Source of the DNA: Vicinamibacterales bacterium
GTDB lineage: Bacteria > Acidobacteriota > Vicinamibacteria > Vicinamibacterales > UBA823
Assembly (NCBI GenBank): GCA_036012125.1
Contig: DASCOS010000004.1
Span: 62,001-126,000 of the forward strand
Length of the DNA: 64,000 bases
Direction: 5' to 3'
The stretch's first letter is position 1. Every line of letters starts with the position of its first letter. The position numbers and the translations under genes were made by a program. The notes beneath the pieces are model-generated. The model worked only from the letters and a program-made list of their open reading frames with translations, was not told the origin of the DNA and made no database searches. Shown piece after piece: positions 54,287 to 63,773 of the stretch.

Positions 54287-55993
54287 ATGGTGGGTATGAG
54301 AACGCGAAGCACGTTGGTCGGTGTGTATTTGTCCATGACGGTTGTCTTAAGCCTTGGGTGCGGTCCCGGGCTCGAGCCAGCCGACCTCGTGTTGCATAAC
54401 GGCAAGATTGTGACAGTCGACGACGCCAATCCCGAGGCGCAAGCGTTAGCAGTGCGTGGCAATGAAATCGTCGCAGTTGGCACGAATGACGAGGTTGACG
54501 CCTACCGCAGTGAGATGACCACGGTCATCGACCTAGATGGGCGGCTGGCTATTCCGGGTTTCATCGAGGGTCACGGCCACTTTCTCGGTGTCGGTAACGC
54601 GCAGATGCAATTGCGCCTAATGGACACGCAGAACTGGGAGGAGGTCGTGTCGATGGTGGCCGCGGCCGTCGAACAGGTAGAGCCGGGTCAACTTATCCGA
54701 GGTCGGGGCTGGCACCAGGAGAAATGGGACCCGCTGCCGGAGCCGAATATCGAAGGCTTTCCCTTTCACGACCGTCTGAGTGAAGTTTCACCTGACAATC
54801 CGGTGTTGCTGACCCACGCCAGTGGGCACGCAACGTTTGCGAACGCTCGGGCGATGGAGATGTCAGGCATCACGCGTAACACGCCGAACCCCGACGGTGG
54901 CGAAATTCTTCGGGATTCCCGCAATAATCCGATTGGTGTATTTCGAGAAACAGCATCCCGCCTGCTGAGTGCCGCCTCAGCTGATGCGACTCCACCGGAC
55001 CCCCGTCGACAAGTCGAACTGGCTGTGGCGGAGGCCCTATCCAAGGGCGTGACCAGTTTCCAGGATGCGGGCTCGTCGTTTGAGACTGTCGATCTGTTGA
55101 AGAGCATGGTGGATGACGGAAGCTTGGGGATTCGACTTTGGGTAATGCTCAGGGAATCGAACGAGGCTTTGGCCGCGCGAGGCGCCGACTATCGGATGGT
55201 TGGCTATGGCGATAACCATTTGACAGTACGGGCGATTAAGCGCTCTATCGATGGAGCACTGGGCTCCCGCGGTGCCTGGCTTCTGGAACCGTACAGTGAC
55301 TCGCCGGAGAGTACTGGATTAAACACGACGACACCGGAGTCGATTAGCAACACAGCTGCTTGGGCGATTGCTAATGATTTTCAGCTGTGCGTCCACGCGA
55401 TTGGGGATCGCGCTAATCGAGAGACGCTCGATATTTTTCAGCGTGTGTTTGAGGCGAATCCGGATAAAAGCGACCTCCGCTGGCGGGACGAGCACACCCA
55501 GCATCTGCATCCTGATGACATTCCACGCTTTGCAGAACTCGGTGTGATCGCATCGATGCAGGGGGTGCATTGCACGTCTGATGCGCCCTACGTGGTGGCA
55601 CGCCTTGGTGAGCAGCGTGCCGAGCAGGGTGCTTATGTCTGGAAAACGCTGCTAGAAACAGGGGCGGTGGTTTCCAATGGTACCGACGCACCAGTCGAGG
55701 ACGTTAGTCCACTCGCTAGCTATTACGCAACGGTATCGCGCAAGCTAGCCGATGGGTCCGTGTTCTACCCCGACCAGCGACTCAGTCGGTTGGAAGCACT
55801 CCAGACCTATACCATCAATGCGGCGTTCGCAGCGTTTGAAGAGGATATTAAGGGCTCGTTGAGCGTTGGGAAGCTTGCGGATATCACCGTACTGTCGAAG
55901 GATGTCATGACGATTTCAGAAGACGAGATTCCGTCAACCGAGGTGTTGTACACGATCGTAGGTGGCAAGGTGATGTACTCGCAAAGCAACTAA
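54287..55993 (+). CDS. Amidohydrolase-family lipoprotein (YtcJ-like)
   Basis: 568 residues. Lipobox at SLGCG near residue 25. Amidohydrolase barrel: DLVLHNGKIVTVDD, LDGRLAIPGFIEGHGHF with the first metal HxH (GHGHF), then HAIGDRANRETLDIF and RDEHTQHL, and SNGTDAPVEDVSPL with the metal-binding Asp. YtcJ-type proteins hydrolyse amide or ester bonds of unknown compounds; members are commonly lipoproteins in this phylum. The nearby gene (56029-) is convergent. Confidence 0.9.
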   Translation: MVGMRTRSTLVGVYLSMTVVLSLGCGPGLEPADLVLHNGKIVTVDDANPEAQALAVRGNEIVAVGTNDEVDAYRSEMTTVIDLDGRLAIPGFIEGHGHFLGVGNAQMQLRLMDTQNWEEVVSMVAAAVEQVEPGQLIRGRGWHQEKWDPLPEPNIEGFPFHDRLSEVSPDNPVLLTHASGHATFANARAMEMSGITRNTPNPDGGEILRDSRNNPIGVFRETASRLLSAASADATPPDPRRQVELAVAEALSKGVTSFQDAGSSFETVDLLKSMVDDGSLGIRLWVMLRESNEALAARGADYRMVGYGDNHLTVRAIKRSIDGALGSRGAWLLEPYSDSPESTGLNTTTPESISNTAAWAIANDFQLCVHAIGDRANRETLDIFQRVFEANPDKSDLRWRDEHTQHLHPDDIPRFAELGVIASMQGVHCTSDAPYVVARLGEQRAEQGAYVWKTLLETGAVVSNGTDAPVEDVSPLASYYATVSRKLADGSVFYPDQRLSRLEALQTYTINAAFAAFEEDIKGSLSVGKLADITVLSKDVMTISEDEIPSTEVLYTIVGGKVMYSQSN

Positions 55994-56028
55994 TGGATTG
56001 AATGGTGGAAATGGCGGCAAATGGTCGG

Positions 56029-56967
56029 TCAGCGTCGTGGTGGCCGGATGTTGAAACCGGTGTCGACGCCGAAGCGCCGGTAGTTGGAGTAGGTCGCCTC
56101 ACACCGAATCGTCATCTTGGAACTCGCGAAAAACTGTCGTTGAGACGGGATTTCAGCCGACACGGTGGCCCCCCGGATCGTTGACTGGCCGGGTTGAACT
56201 TTTACGTCCACGCTGTAGTGTTCTGTCATCGTTGCCGGTACTAGCATGCCCATCGACTCATTGTGTTGGTAGCGCACGCGCATCTCGATCGTGAGTCCAA
56301 TTGCGTCGTCCTCCACCAGAAAATCAGTCTGCAAGACACGCCCGGTGGCCGGTTCAATCCAGAACGCACCATGTGAGAGGAGACCCTGCTTCTGAGCATC
56401 CTGAATCAACGCGGGCGAGTCGACGGCCTGAAATGCTATGACCCAGGTCTTGAGATCACCCAAAAGCTCCTCCTGGGTCTTTTCCAGGACCAACCGTGAC
56501 CTTTCTCGGTTGGTAAGTAGTTGCAAGGCCATCGTTGGCACATTCAGATCCCGGCGAATGAAACCGATATTGAAACGCGCGCTCTCAGTTCGAAGCTTGA
56601 GTTCGAGCGCCGCAGGGACATCTGGTGTTTCCTGGAACAGATCCGCGAGGCGTTGTTCGCGGTCTTCGACTGGCTTCCCGTCCACCTCGATAACATCGCG
56701 AAACACGAGCCAACGCTCGTCATCGGGAGGACTAAACACGAGGAGTTCTGAGTCCATCCGTCTCGTCCGCCCGGGATCGACTGCTTGCGTATACTCTTCG
56801 TCGGCGATGATGTTGCCCAAATCCTGCTGATAGATTGACACGTAGTCAGCAGCACGAGCGAGCACGGTCTCGAGAGAAGGTGTCTGAGCTCGAACCGGTT
56901 CCCGGTCGGCCAGCACCGCAAGAAGGGTCAGAGCCAACACTACTAGGCGAGCAAACGACACTGGCAT
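56029..56967 (-). CDS. Secreted protein of unknown function
   Basis: 312 residues with a signal peptide (SFARLVVLALTLLAVLADREPVRA). The mature part is mixed alpha/beta: an N-terminal helical region with LARAADYVSIYQQDLGNIIADEEYTQ, and a C-terminal beta-rich half (THGAFWIEPATGRVLQTDFLVED-like strands, then TMTEHYSVDVKV). The WIEPATGRVLQ segment recalls LolA/LolB-like or DUF families in which a beta sheet binds lipid, but I cannot assign it. It ends with an RPPRR tail. Confidence 0.75.
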   Translation of the reverse strand: MPVSFARLVVLALTLLAVLADREPVRAQTPSLETVLARAADYVSIYQQDLGNIIADEEYTQAVDPGRTRRMDSELLVFSPPDDERWLVFRDVIEVDGKPVEDREQRLADLFQETPDVPAALELKLRTESARFNIGFIRRDLNVPTMALQLLTNRERSRLVLEKTQEELLGDLKTWVIAFQAVDSPALIQDAQKQGLLSHGAFWIEPATGRVLQTDFLVEDDAIGLTIEMRVRYQHNESMGMLVPATMTEHYSVDVKVQPGQSTIRGATVSAEIPSQRQFFASSKMTIRCEATYSNYRRFGVDTGFNIRPPRR

Positions 56968-57249
56968 AACTGTTCCCGCGCAAAATCGTATCGGAATTCG
57001 CTACACGGTGAGGTGTCTAAACGCCCACATTGAATTACCGACTCCCCGCACACCACAAAATAATGCTGCGGGTATTTGGAAGGGCAGGCCGTAGGTGGCA
57101 GCATAAAGTGGGGCCTTGATGGATACATACCTGCCTTGTCCTAGATAATAATCATACTTTGTAATGCGTTGCCGCTGGTTGCGTTCCATAGTAAACCCAT
57201 GGGACGCTTGTAGTGAAAGTGAAGAAGTAGTAATACGAAATCGATTCAA

Positions 57250-58749
57250 ATGTCAGTAACCCCACGCCTTCGTTTCGCACCCTCACCGACAGGTTTCCTA
57301 CACATCGGCGGTGCCAGGACGGCACTGTTCAACTGGCTCTACGCACGCCGTCACGGAGGTGTTTTTATCCTCCGAATCGAGGATACCGACAGCCGTCGTT
57401 CCTCAGAGGACCTAGTGGCTGGTATCCTCGGCGGATTGCGCTGGCTAGGGATCGATTGGGATGAAGGCCCTGGCGTGAACGGTCCGCATGGTCCCTATTT
57501 TCAATCGGCCCGCCTAGAGAACTACCGTGTGGCCGTTGACCACCTCGTGGCCAGCGGCCACGCATACCGTTGTTTTTGCCAACCCGAGGAACTACAGGCG
57601 CGTCGGGCAGTTGCGCAGGCCGAGCACGCAGGTTGGATGTACGACCGTACATGCCTTCACCGCAGCGACAAGGCACTGGCGCAGCTAAAGAGCACTGGTG
57701 TCCCGCATGCGATTCGGTTCAAAGTGCCTAAGGGACGCACTCGATTCGACGATGTTGTTCGTGGTTCGATCGAGGTCAACAACGCGACCATCGACGATTT
57801 TGTCCTCCTACGCTCGGACGGTCACCCCACCTATCACCTGTCGGTTGTCGTTGATGATGTGGACATGGCGATAACTCACGTCGTGCGTGGTGACGACCAC
57901 ACCTCGAACACTCCCAAGCACGTATTACTCTTCAGAGCACTGAACGCGAAACTACCTCAGTTTGCTCACGTGCCACTTATTTTCGGAGCTGACAAGAAAC
58001 GATTGAGTAAGCGGCACGGTGCAACCTCGGTCGCTGAATTTCAACAGTTGGGCTATCTGCCAGACGCTTTGGTGAACTTCTTAGCCTTACTCGGTTGGTC
58101 ACCGGGTGAGGACCAAGAGATGTTAACGCGCGACGCACTGGTGCAGGCATTTACACTGGAAGGAGTCAGCGGCGGCAATGCTGTCTTCGATCAAAAGAAG
58201 CTCGACTGGTTTAACAGCCGGCACATCGAATTACTCCCGGCGGACGAGATCATCGACAAGATCCAGCCGCTCCTCGAGGAATCGAGACTATGGCGTGAGG
58301 AGTACGCCAGCGTAGGGGACTCACGCACGAGGCTCGCCAGCATTATCAATCTACTAAAATCACGTGCCACAGTTCTTCCCGACTTTGTTGAGTACGGCCG
58401 ACCGTTCCTAGTTGACGAAGTGACATACGAGCCAGAGGCTGTGAAAAAGCGGTTATCAGTAGTTGGCCTAGCCGATCACGTTGCTGCTCTTCGCGAGGCG
58501 TATGCTGCGCTTGAGGAAGACCGATTCGACTCCAGTTCCTTGGAGCGTGTACTTCGGGGCATCGCCGACAGCAGAAGCATAAAGGCTGGTGTCCTAATCC
58601 ACGCCACCCGAGTTGCCATGACCGGGACTACCGTCAGCCCTAGCCTCTTTGAGATGGTTGAACTCATGGGTCGGGCTAAGACGATCGGTCGGCTAAAAGC
58701 ACTTGAGCAGTTTCTTGCCGAGCAGCCACCGCTCGACTCACTGTCGTGA
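57250..58749 (+). CDS. gltX: Glutamate--tRNA ligase
   Basis: 499 residues, class I synthetase. The HIGH-type motif is FLHIGGART (residues 16-24), and the KMSKS-type motif is KKRLSKRHG. The zinc-site cysteines of some GluRS are visible as YRCFCQPEEL. Whether this GluRS is discriminating or also charges tRNA-Gln cannot be told from motifs; a tRNA-Gln(CTG) gene lies 3 kb downstream. Stop overlaps the GTG of the glycosylase (GTGA). Confidence 0.95.
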   Translation: MSVTPRLRFAPSPTGFLHIGGARTALFNWLYARRHGGVFILRIEDTDSRRSSEDLVAGILGGLRWLGIDWDEGPGVNGPHGPYFQSARLENYRVAVDHLVASGHAYRCFCQPEELQARRAVAQAEHAGWMYDRTCLHRSDKALAQLKSTGVPHAIRFKVPKGRTRFDDVVRGSIEVNNATIDDFVLLRSDGHPTYHLSVVVDDVDMAITHVVRGDDHTSNTPKHVLLFRALNAKLPQFAHVPLIFGADKKRLSKRHGATSVAEFQQLGYLPDALVNFLALLGWSPGEDQEMLTRDALVQAFTLEGVSGGNAVFDQKKLDWFNSRHIELLPADEIIDKIQPLLEESRLWREEYASVGDSRTRLASIINLLKSRATVLPDFVEYGRPFLVDEVTYEPEAVKKRLSVVGLADHVAALREAYAALEEDRFDSSSLERVLRGIADSRSIKAGVLIHATRVAMTGTTVSPSLFEMVELMGRAKTIGRLKALEQFLAEQPPLDSLS

Positions 58750-59393
58750 CCGAGCCGCTCATTACCCCAAACGACTACCGGCGGGCCTGTCGTTATTTGA
58801 CAGCTCGCGACCCCGTCATCGCGGCGATCATCCGTCGGCAGGGACCATGCGGAATGGGACGCTTCAAGCGGACCGACCCCTATTTAGCCCTGGTGGAAGC
58901 TATTGTCTGGCAGCAACTGTCGGTTAAGGCTGCAAAGACGATTTATACGCGTCTCTTGGCTAAGTTTCCTGCTGACGGTGGTCTCACTGCGGCCGCGCTT
59001 GGTAAGACCCGCCGCGCTCGGCTCCGTCACGCCGGGTTAAGTTGGGCGAAGGTGGATTATCTGAAAGACCTGTCCGAGAAGGTCAACCGAGGCACCCTTG
59101 ACTTGGCCGCGCTTGAAACCGAGTCTGACGACCAGGTCATTTCGGTGCTGACATCGGTGAAAGGGATTGGTCGCTGGTCGGCCGATATGTTTCTGATGTT
59201 CCGACTCGGCCGGCCCGACGTGTTTCCTGTCGGAGATTTGGGGATCGTTAAGGCAATGCAGAAGGCCTACCGGATGCGTAAACCACCCACTCCTCAACGT
59301 ATGTTCAAGATCGCCGAACCTTGGCGACCTTACCGCTCGGTGGCATCTTGGTATCTCTGGGAGAGCGTCGAGAATGCGCCGTTGGACGGGTGA
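58746..59393 (+). CDS. HhH-GPD DNA glycosylase (3-methyladenine glycosylase II-like)
   Basis: 215 residues; GTG 58746 overlaps gltX. Helix-hairpin-helix with GPD loop: SVKGIGRWSADMFLMFRLGRPDVFPVGDLG, with Asp164 as the catalytic residue. WQQLSVKAAKTIYTRL near residue 58 is also typical of AlkA/Mag-type enzymes, which remove alkylated purines. It lacks the N-terminal domain of E. coli AlkA and so resembles the short Mag1-type. Coupling to gltX looks like chance. Confidence 0.93.
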   Translation: MTEPLITPNDYRRACRYLTARDPVIAAIIRRQGPCGMGRFKRTDPYLALVEAIVWQQLSVKAAKTIYTRLLAKFPADGGLTAAALGKTRRARLRHAGLSWAKVDYLKDLSEKVNRGTLDLAALETESDDQVISVLTSVKGIGRWSADMFLMFRLGRPDVFPVGDLGIVKAMQKAYRMRKPPTPQRMFKIAEPWRPYRSVASWYLWESVENAPLDG

Positions 59394-59416
59394 TGACTGA
59401 ACTAGGCCACGGAGAC

Positions 59417-60568
59417 TTAACGTTCCCCGCGGGCCAGTTCATCATTGATCACTGTTTCGAAGGTTTCGAACGGTAGGGCGCCAGAGATCATCCGACCGTT
59501 GATGAAGAGCGTTGGCGTAGACGTCACACCGTAGCTTTCCGCCTCCGCGATGTCCTGACGCACCAAGTCTGCTGTCTCACCAGAATCCAAACACGCATCG
59601 AACGCCAACTGGTCGAGGTCTAACTCTCCGGCGTATCGCTTCAGGTCCGGAATCGCCAGTGCCCGTTGGTTCACGAACAGCTTATCGTGGTACTCCCAGA
59701 ACCGCTCTTGGGCATGCGCGCACTGAGCCGCCTCGGCCGCTTTGAAGGCTTGGGGGTGGGTGCTTAGGGGCAGGTCCTTAAAGACGAAGCGCACTCGATC
59801 ACCGTATACCTCGGTGATTCTTTCGAGGGTCGGACCGACCCTCCCACAAAACGGTCACTGAAAGTCGGAGAATTCGATGATCTCCACGATGGCGCCCGAC
59901 GTACCCTTGATTGGGTCGGTCGGCGCGCGTGCAATGGCCATCCGCGGTGGCTCAAGGAGCCGTTCAACTCGCACATCCAGACTATCTGACAGCTCAGCGA
60001 TCAGCGTGGCACGTGCTTCTACAGACTGCTGCTGCTGCAAGAAGTTGTTGATCGGCCTACGCAATTGTTCAAGCGTACGCCCCTGGGTCTGTTGTTCCCC
60101 GAGGCTACTGTAAAACCGCTCAACGTCAGTATCTGTAATCGGTGTCACTCGGGCCGACATTTCCTGTCGTAGAAGCGTCTCTGGGGTGAGACCTCGATTA
60201 GCGGCTTCGATCTCGAGGATCTGATTACCCACAACCATGTCAAGATAAAGGACCAACGCATCGTAGCGTGACTGCGAGACCTGCATGAACGACCCGGCGT
60301 CGATCTCACGCCAGTGTTCCTCGACCTCGCCGAGCGTAATCTCACGATCACCCACACGCGCGACGACCTCATCCGATAAACCGAACTGTTGCTTAGAAAG
60401 AAGAGCCCCCACGCCCACGACGAGGAGTAGCACGCACGACCAGAGCACACCGCGCTTCAGGCCCATCCCGGAAGACTGACCCCCAGTTGGAACATTCGAC
60501 GGTAGTTGCTCACTATCAGCCATATCGTATAAGACGCGCCCTGCACCCTTCTGGCTTGGTAGCGTCAT
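59417..60568 (-). CDS. Selenoprotein candidate: membrane-anchored SurA-N/DsbA-like protein with U-P-F-C motif
   Basis: Read through the TGA at 59857-59855, the frame encodes 383 residues. There is a cytoplasmic N-terminus, one helix (GVLWSCVLLLVVGVGALL, about 40-57), a SurA-N/parvulin-like region (VVARVGDREITLGEVEEHW to about residue 205), then a DsbA-like thioredoxin domain (IVEIIEFSDFQ-U238-PFC241-G). The homologous family motif is EFSDFQCPFC, so the TGA replaces the first active-site Cys. The thioredoxin cis-proline is in TSTPTLFING. Downstream codons stay in frame with strong DsbA similarity. A perfect hairpin begins 13 nt after the TGA (separate entry). As UxxC it would be a thiol oxidoreductase acting on periplasmic disulfides. 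Start 60568 or 60523 is uncertain. A base error or decayed stop is the alternative. Confidence 0.82.
59825..59843 (-). promoter_or_regulatory. Candidate SECIS element
   Basis: On the coding strand GAGGGTCG (59843-59836) pairs perfectly with CGACCCTC (59832-59825), loop GTC, sitting 13 nt after the TGA with the loop at about +20 to +22. Bacterial SECIS elements lie about 16-37 nt after UGA and carry a G/U-containing apical loop (E. coli fdhF: AGGUCU). Confidence 0.75.
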
Positions 60569-60699
60569 GCCAGCATACCGGCCGCCGAACAGATTCGCAA
60601 ATGCGGTGAGTATAAATCGTACAGGGACGATCCCCGCTCTTGTAGGGTAGCTTCACGCTATTTATAATTGGGGTTTCTGAGTCCCACCGCGGCCGATAC

Positions 60700-60773
60700 T
60701 GGGAGGTCGTTCAATGGTAGGACACGCGGCTCTGGACCGTGGAATCGGGGTTCGAATCCCTGCCTCCCAGCCA
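60700..60773 (+). tRNA. tRNA-Gln (anticodon CTG)
   Basis: 74 bases with encoded CCA (60771-60773). Acceptor TGGGAGG (60700-60706) pairs with CCTCCCA (60763-60769). Anticodon loop CTCTGGA (60730-60736) holds CTG, stem CGCGG/CCGTG with one G-T. T-arm GGTTCGAATCC present. The rest of the gap 60569-60897 shows nothing else. Confidence 0.97.
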
Positions 60774-60897
60774 ACTTCTCGCCCTGCGAGTTTGTGATCC
60801 CTTTCCAGCGCTCCGGGCATCAGGCAGAAAGTTCGATACGTACCCCGAAGGCCAGCACGCTCTCGGGAGGCATGCCGGTCATAAATCGAAAAACTCT

Positions 60898-63213
60898 CTA
60901 AAAGAAGCGAAGCGAATAGGACACTTTCACCCCGCGCCCGATTTCTGGCGCGAGGTCTTTGATGAATGATGTGTGGAGCCGATAACTTTCGTTTGTCAGG
61001 TTGTACCCCGAGACGGCCAGAATGTGGGCCATGTGCTGCATGGGCCATACATACGAGGCTTTAATGTTTAGAAGAGAATAACCATTAGTAGGAGTTTCAT
61101 GGCGATCCACCTTGTTTTGTTTGGCAGATACGATCCACCCGGGTGTAACCGTCAATCCTCGATAGGGGAAATTGAAACTCAACTGCGCACGGAGTGGAGG
61201 AATCCGAGGGAGTGCTTGCTGTGTCGTAGTCAATTCTGCATTTACAAGTCCGATGCCCAAATTTGCCCAAACGGAGGTGCCGAGTCGAGCGCTCGCCTTG
61301 GCATCGAATCCGACAAACCGCGCGTCACCTTGAAGAAAATTAGCAACACGCAACTTGTTCTTGATTTGGTTGGTTTGGGACGGGAACACAAAGTTGTCGA
61401 TGTCGTAGATATAGAAGTTGAAATCGCCACGAAGTCGGGTTGCCTGGTGCCGAAGGCTCACATCGAGTCCTAGGGTGGATTCAGTGTCCAGGTTGGGATT
61501 GCCAACCTCGAAGGTGAGGTTGCCAACGTGCGGACCAAAATTGTAGAGCTCCTCTAGCGCCGGGGCTCGGTATGAACGGGTCAGGTTGACGACGAAGGCA
61601 CCGGTTTCGCCAAGGTCAGTCTGGAAACCCACTGAACCTGACGCGGTGGTGAAGTCACGGTTACGCACGGCCGGTGCCTCAAGGTGGTCGTCGTCATGGT
61701 CGTCGTGGCTGGCCTGACGCGCCGCAACCGAGTAGGCGTTGCGTTCGATACGCCCGCCAAGTTGAAAGCGGTATCGACCAAAACTTAACTCCTCATAAGC
61801 AAAGGCGGCGAGCGACACTTGATCGGTCGCAGGCGCCAGCGCTTCCTCTCCCTTGGCAACGTAATCACGAAATTGAGCCCAGACGCCGAACTTCCCCGCG
61901 ACTCTATTGGTCTGTCGTTGATCCATTTCTATCCGCGCGATATAGCTCCGATTGTTGAACGTTGTCCCAATGGTTTCAACGCCCTTATGGTCAACGTCGA
62001 GTTCATCATGCTGCCAGTCGACGACTTTGGTTACCATGCGGAGCGAGTTTACGAAACGATTGTTTAGATCGCGCATTCCAACTTCGATGTTACCCACCCG
62101 TCGTGTTGAGCCGACGTCGATGGTGCCCTCCTCTTCATGGTCCTCTCCGTGGTCATCTTCGTCATGGTCGCCATGTCCATGGAAGTCCTCGGCGAATGGA
62201 ACGCCATAGCGGCCATCCTCAATAGTTACCCCACTGCTCACAAACAGATGCTCGCCAAAGTAGCCGACACCAGCTCGACCGTTTGACAGACGGGTCGCCG
62301 AATTCTTGATCTTGCCGGCCGGCGTGTTGTAATCATCGGTTCTCCGTGTGCCACCGCCGGCCCACATCATGAGCGGTCCCTGGGCATGTTGCATGCTGCC
62401 ATTGGTTCCCGCCTGCCGGTTGGCGCTTCCCCCATCAACACTGAGTTGCCCGCGCGTTCCCTCGGTCAGCGTATTACGGTAGCTTTCGTGCGGTGTGATG
62501 GTGTTGATGACACCACCTACTGCGTTGGACCCATAAAGTAGAGTTGCCGGTCCTCGCACAATTTCGATGCGTTCGAGCCCATTCGGGTCAACTGACGTAC
62601 CGTGGTCCGCGGATTGACTGGCCAAGTCGCCGGTGCGGACTCCGTCTTCCATCACGAGTACCCGGTCACCATCAAAGCCGCGAATGATCGGGCGACTTGA
62701 ACCCGGACCGAAGCTCCGCTTCCAGACCCCCGGCTCATTTTCGAGTGCCTCTCCAAGGGACCCCTGGGCATCAGTGACAAGATCGAACGCGTCAAGTGTA
62801 CTGATGGCATTGAACGCTTCATAGGTTGTGGCGGAATCCGCTACCGTACCCGTGACGGTCACTTCCTCGTGCACGGGCGAAAGTGCCAGTTCAAACTCGA
62901 CGGTCGTCGTTTCCCCTGCAAGGATTGTGATTGCTTGGCGACTGGCAGTGAGGTGCTCGCGTTGTGCCAAGATTTCATAAGTGCCAACGGGCACGTCCTC
63001 AACAACGAACATGCCCTCTGCGTTGGTCAACACCGTCTGGCCGGGTCCAATCACCAACACCAATGCTCCGGCGATGGCATCGCCGTTCTCGGTCAGCGTA
63101 ACGCTGCCGCGGACAGTGCCAGTGCTCTGGGCCCATGCCGGCGTCCAGGCAAGACACACTAGGACCCCACTTACGAGTAGTGTGCTTCGGACGATTCGAA
63201 AACAATTCCACAT
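60898..63213 (-). CDS. TonB-dependent receptor with His-rich loops (zinc/metal type)
   Basis: 771 residues. Signal peptide, then a carboxypeptidase-regulatory-like domain (about 33-113), plug domain (VTGT..., RPIIRGFDGDRVLVMEDG near residue 175-190) and a beta-barrel ending in a terminal aromatic strand (KVSYSLRFF). An extracellular-type stretch is packed with His/Asp/Glu (DFHGHGDHDEDDHGEDHEEE), and a second reads ASHDDHDDDH. Such loops capture Zn2+ in ZnuD. A zinc or other divalent-metal receptor is therefore likely; copper is an alternative. The upstream small Cys/His protein is probably in the same unit. Confidence 0.9.
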   Translation of the reverse strand: MWNCFRIVRSTLLVSGVLVCLAWTPAWAQSTGTVRGSVTLTENGDAIAGALVLVIGPGQTVLTNAEGMFVVEDVPVGTYEILAQREHLTASRQAITILAGETTTVEFELALSPVHEEVTVTGTVADSATTYEAFNAISTLDAFDLVTDAQGSLGEALENEPGVWKRSFGPGSSRPIIRGFDGDRVLVMEDGVRTGDLASQSADHGTSVDPNGLERIEIVRGPATLLYGSNAVGGVINTITPHESYRNTLTEGTRGQLSVDGGSANRQAGTNGSMQHAQGPLMMWAGGGTRRTDDYNTPAGKIKNSATRLSNGRAGVGYFGEHLFVSSGVTIEDGRYGVPFAEDFHGHGDHDEDDHGEDHEEEGTIDVGSTRRVGNIEVGMRDLNNRFVNSLRMVTKVVDWQHDELDVDHKGVETIGTTFNNRSYIARIEMDQRQTNRVAGKFGVWAQFRDYVAKGEEALAPATDQVSLAAFAYEELSFGRYRFQLGGRIERNAYSVAARQASHDDHDDDHLEAPAVRNRDFTTASGSVGFQTDLGETGAFVVNLTRSYRAPALEELYNFGPHVGNLTFEVGNPNLDTESTLGLDVSLRHQATRLRGDFNFYIYDIDNFVFPSQTNQIKNKLRVANFLQGDARFVGFDAKASARLGTSVWANLGIGLVNAELTTTQQALPRIPPLRAQLSFNFPYRGLTVTPGWIVSAKQNKVDRHETPTNGYSLLNIKASYVWPMQHMAHILAVSGYNLTNESYRLHTSFIKDLAPEIGRGVKVSYSLRFF

Positions 63214-63344
63214 GTGTTGCTTTCCCGAAACTCAAGTTACCTCTGTGCCGGACGGCGCTCACCTTTCAGTCGGCCAGGCAGTCAAATCACAGGAGAGGCC
63301 GACTTCTAAGCGAACAACTAAAACGACTAAAGGTGGTGGAAAAA

Positions 63345-63620
63345 CTAGGCGGGTGGGCCGCGAGCAGGATCGTTCTGGCCGTAATGGGAAGTGATTGTAT
63401 CGGTCGAGTGAACCAGTATGGGCGATTCAGTCCAGTCTGCTGGACTGAGCAGGGGAGTCGCGGTCAGGGAATTGACAGCCTGATGCCGCAGTTGGCAAAT
63501 CGCACAATCTTGGTCTGACCCATGATCTGGGTGCAAGGGGCCAGCAATGGAGGCCACGGCGACCACCGCAACCACCAAAACGACAGTGAGGCTACGAAAA
63601 ACACGGCCGTACGGAAGCAT
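63345..63620 (-). CDS. Small exported Cys/His-containing protein upstream of the TonB receptor
   Basis: 91 residues. Signal peptide-like N-terminus (SLTVVLVVAVVAVASIAG), then PLHPDHGSDQDCAICQLRHQAV, a short motif with two cysteines (CxxC) and four histidines. The C-terminus is low-complexity. DUF2946-type proteins have a similar pattern and occur near metal-transport genes. It precedes the TonB receptor on the same strand by 131 bases. Role unproven. Confidence 0.6.
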   Translation of the reverse strand: MLPYGRVFRSLTVVLVVAVVAVASIAGPLHPDHGSDQDCAICQLRHQAVNSLTATPLLSPADWTESPILVHSTDTITSHYGQNDPARGPPA

Positions 63621-63773
63621 TGTCTCTCAGAAAAAGCCCTAAGTGGATCGAGGATATTAGGAAATCCGATTCTTTGTCAAGTAAACGAAGCTTCTCCTTG
63701 ACAGCGTCGCGCCTCTCACCAGATCATCGCCGCATATATTAATTATTTGCGCACTGTTATCTTTTTAATCGTT

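Noticed and set aside
59795-59857. Two separate genes: a SurA-like gene and an independent DsbA-like gene
   Set aside because: The two parts are in one frame, the only interruption is a TGA at the conserved redox cysteine, and a SECIS-type hairpin follows. A frameshift would have changed the frame, and an ordinary nonsense mutation would not explain the hairpin.
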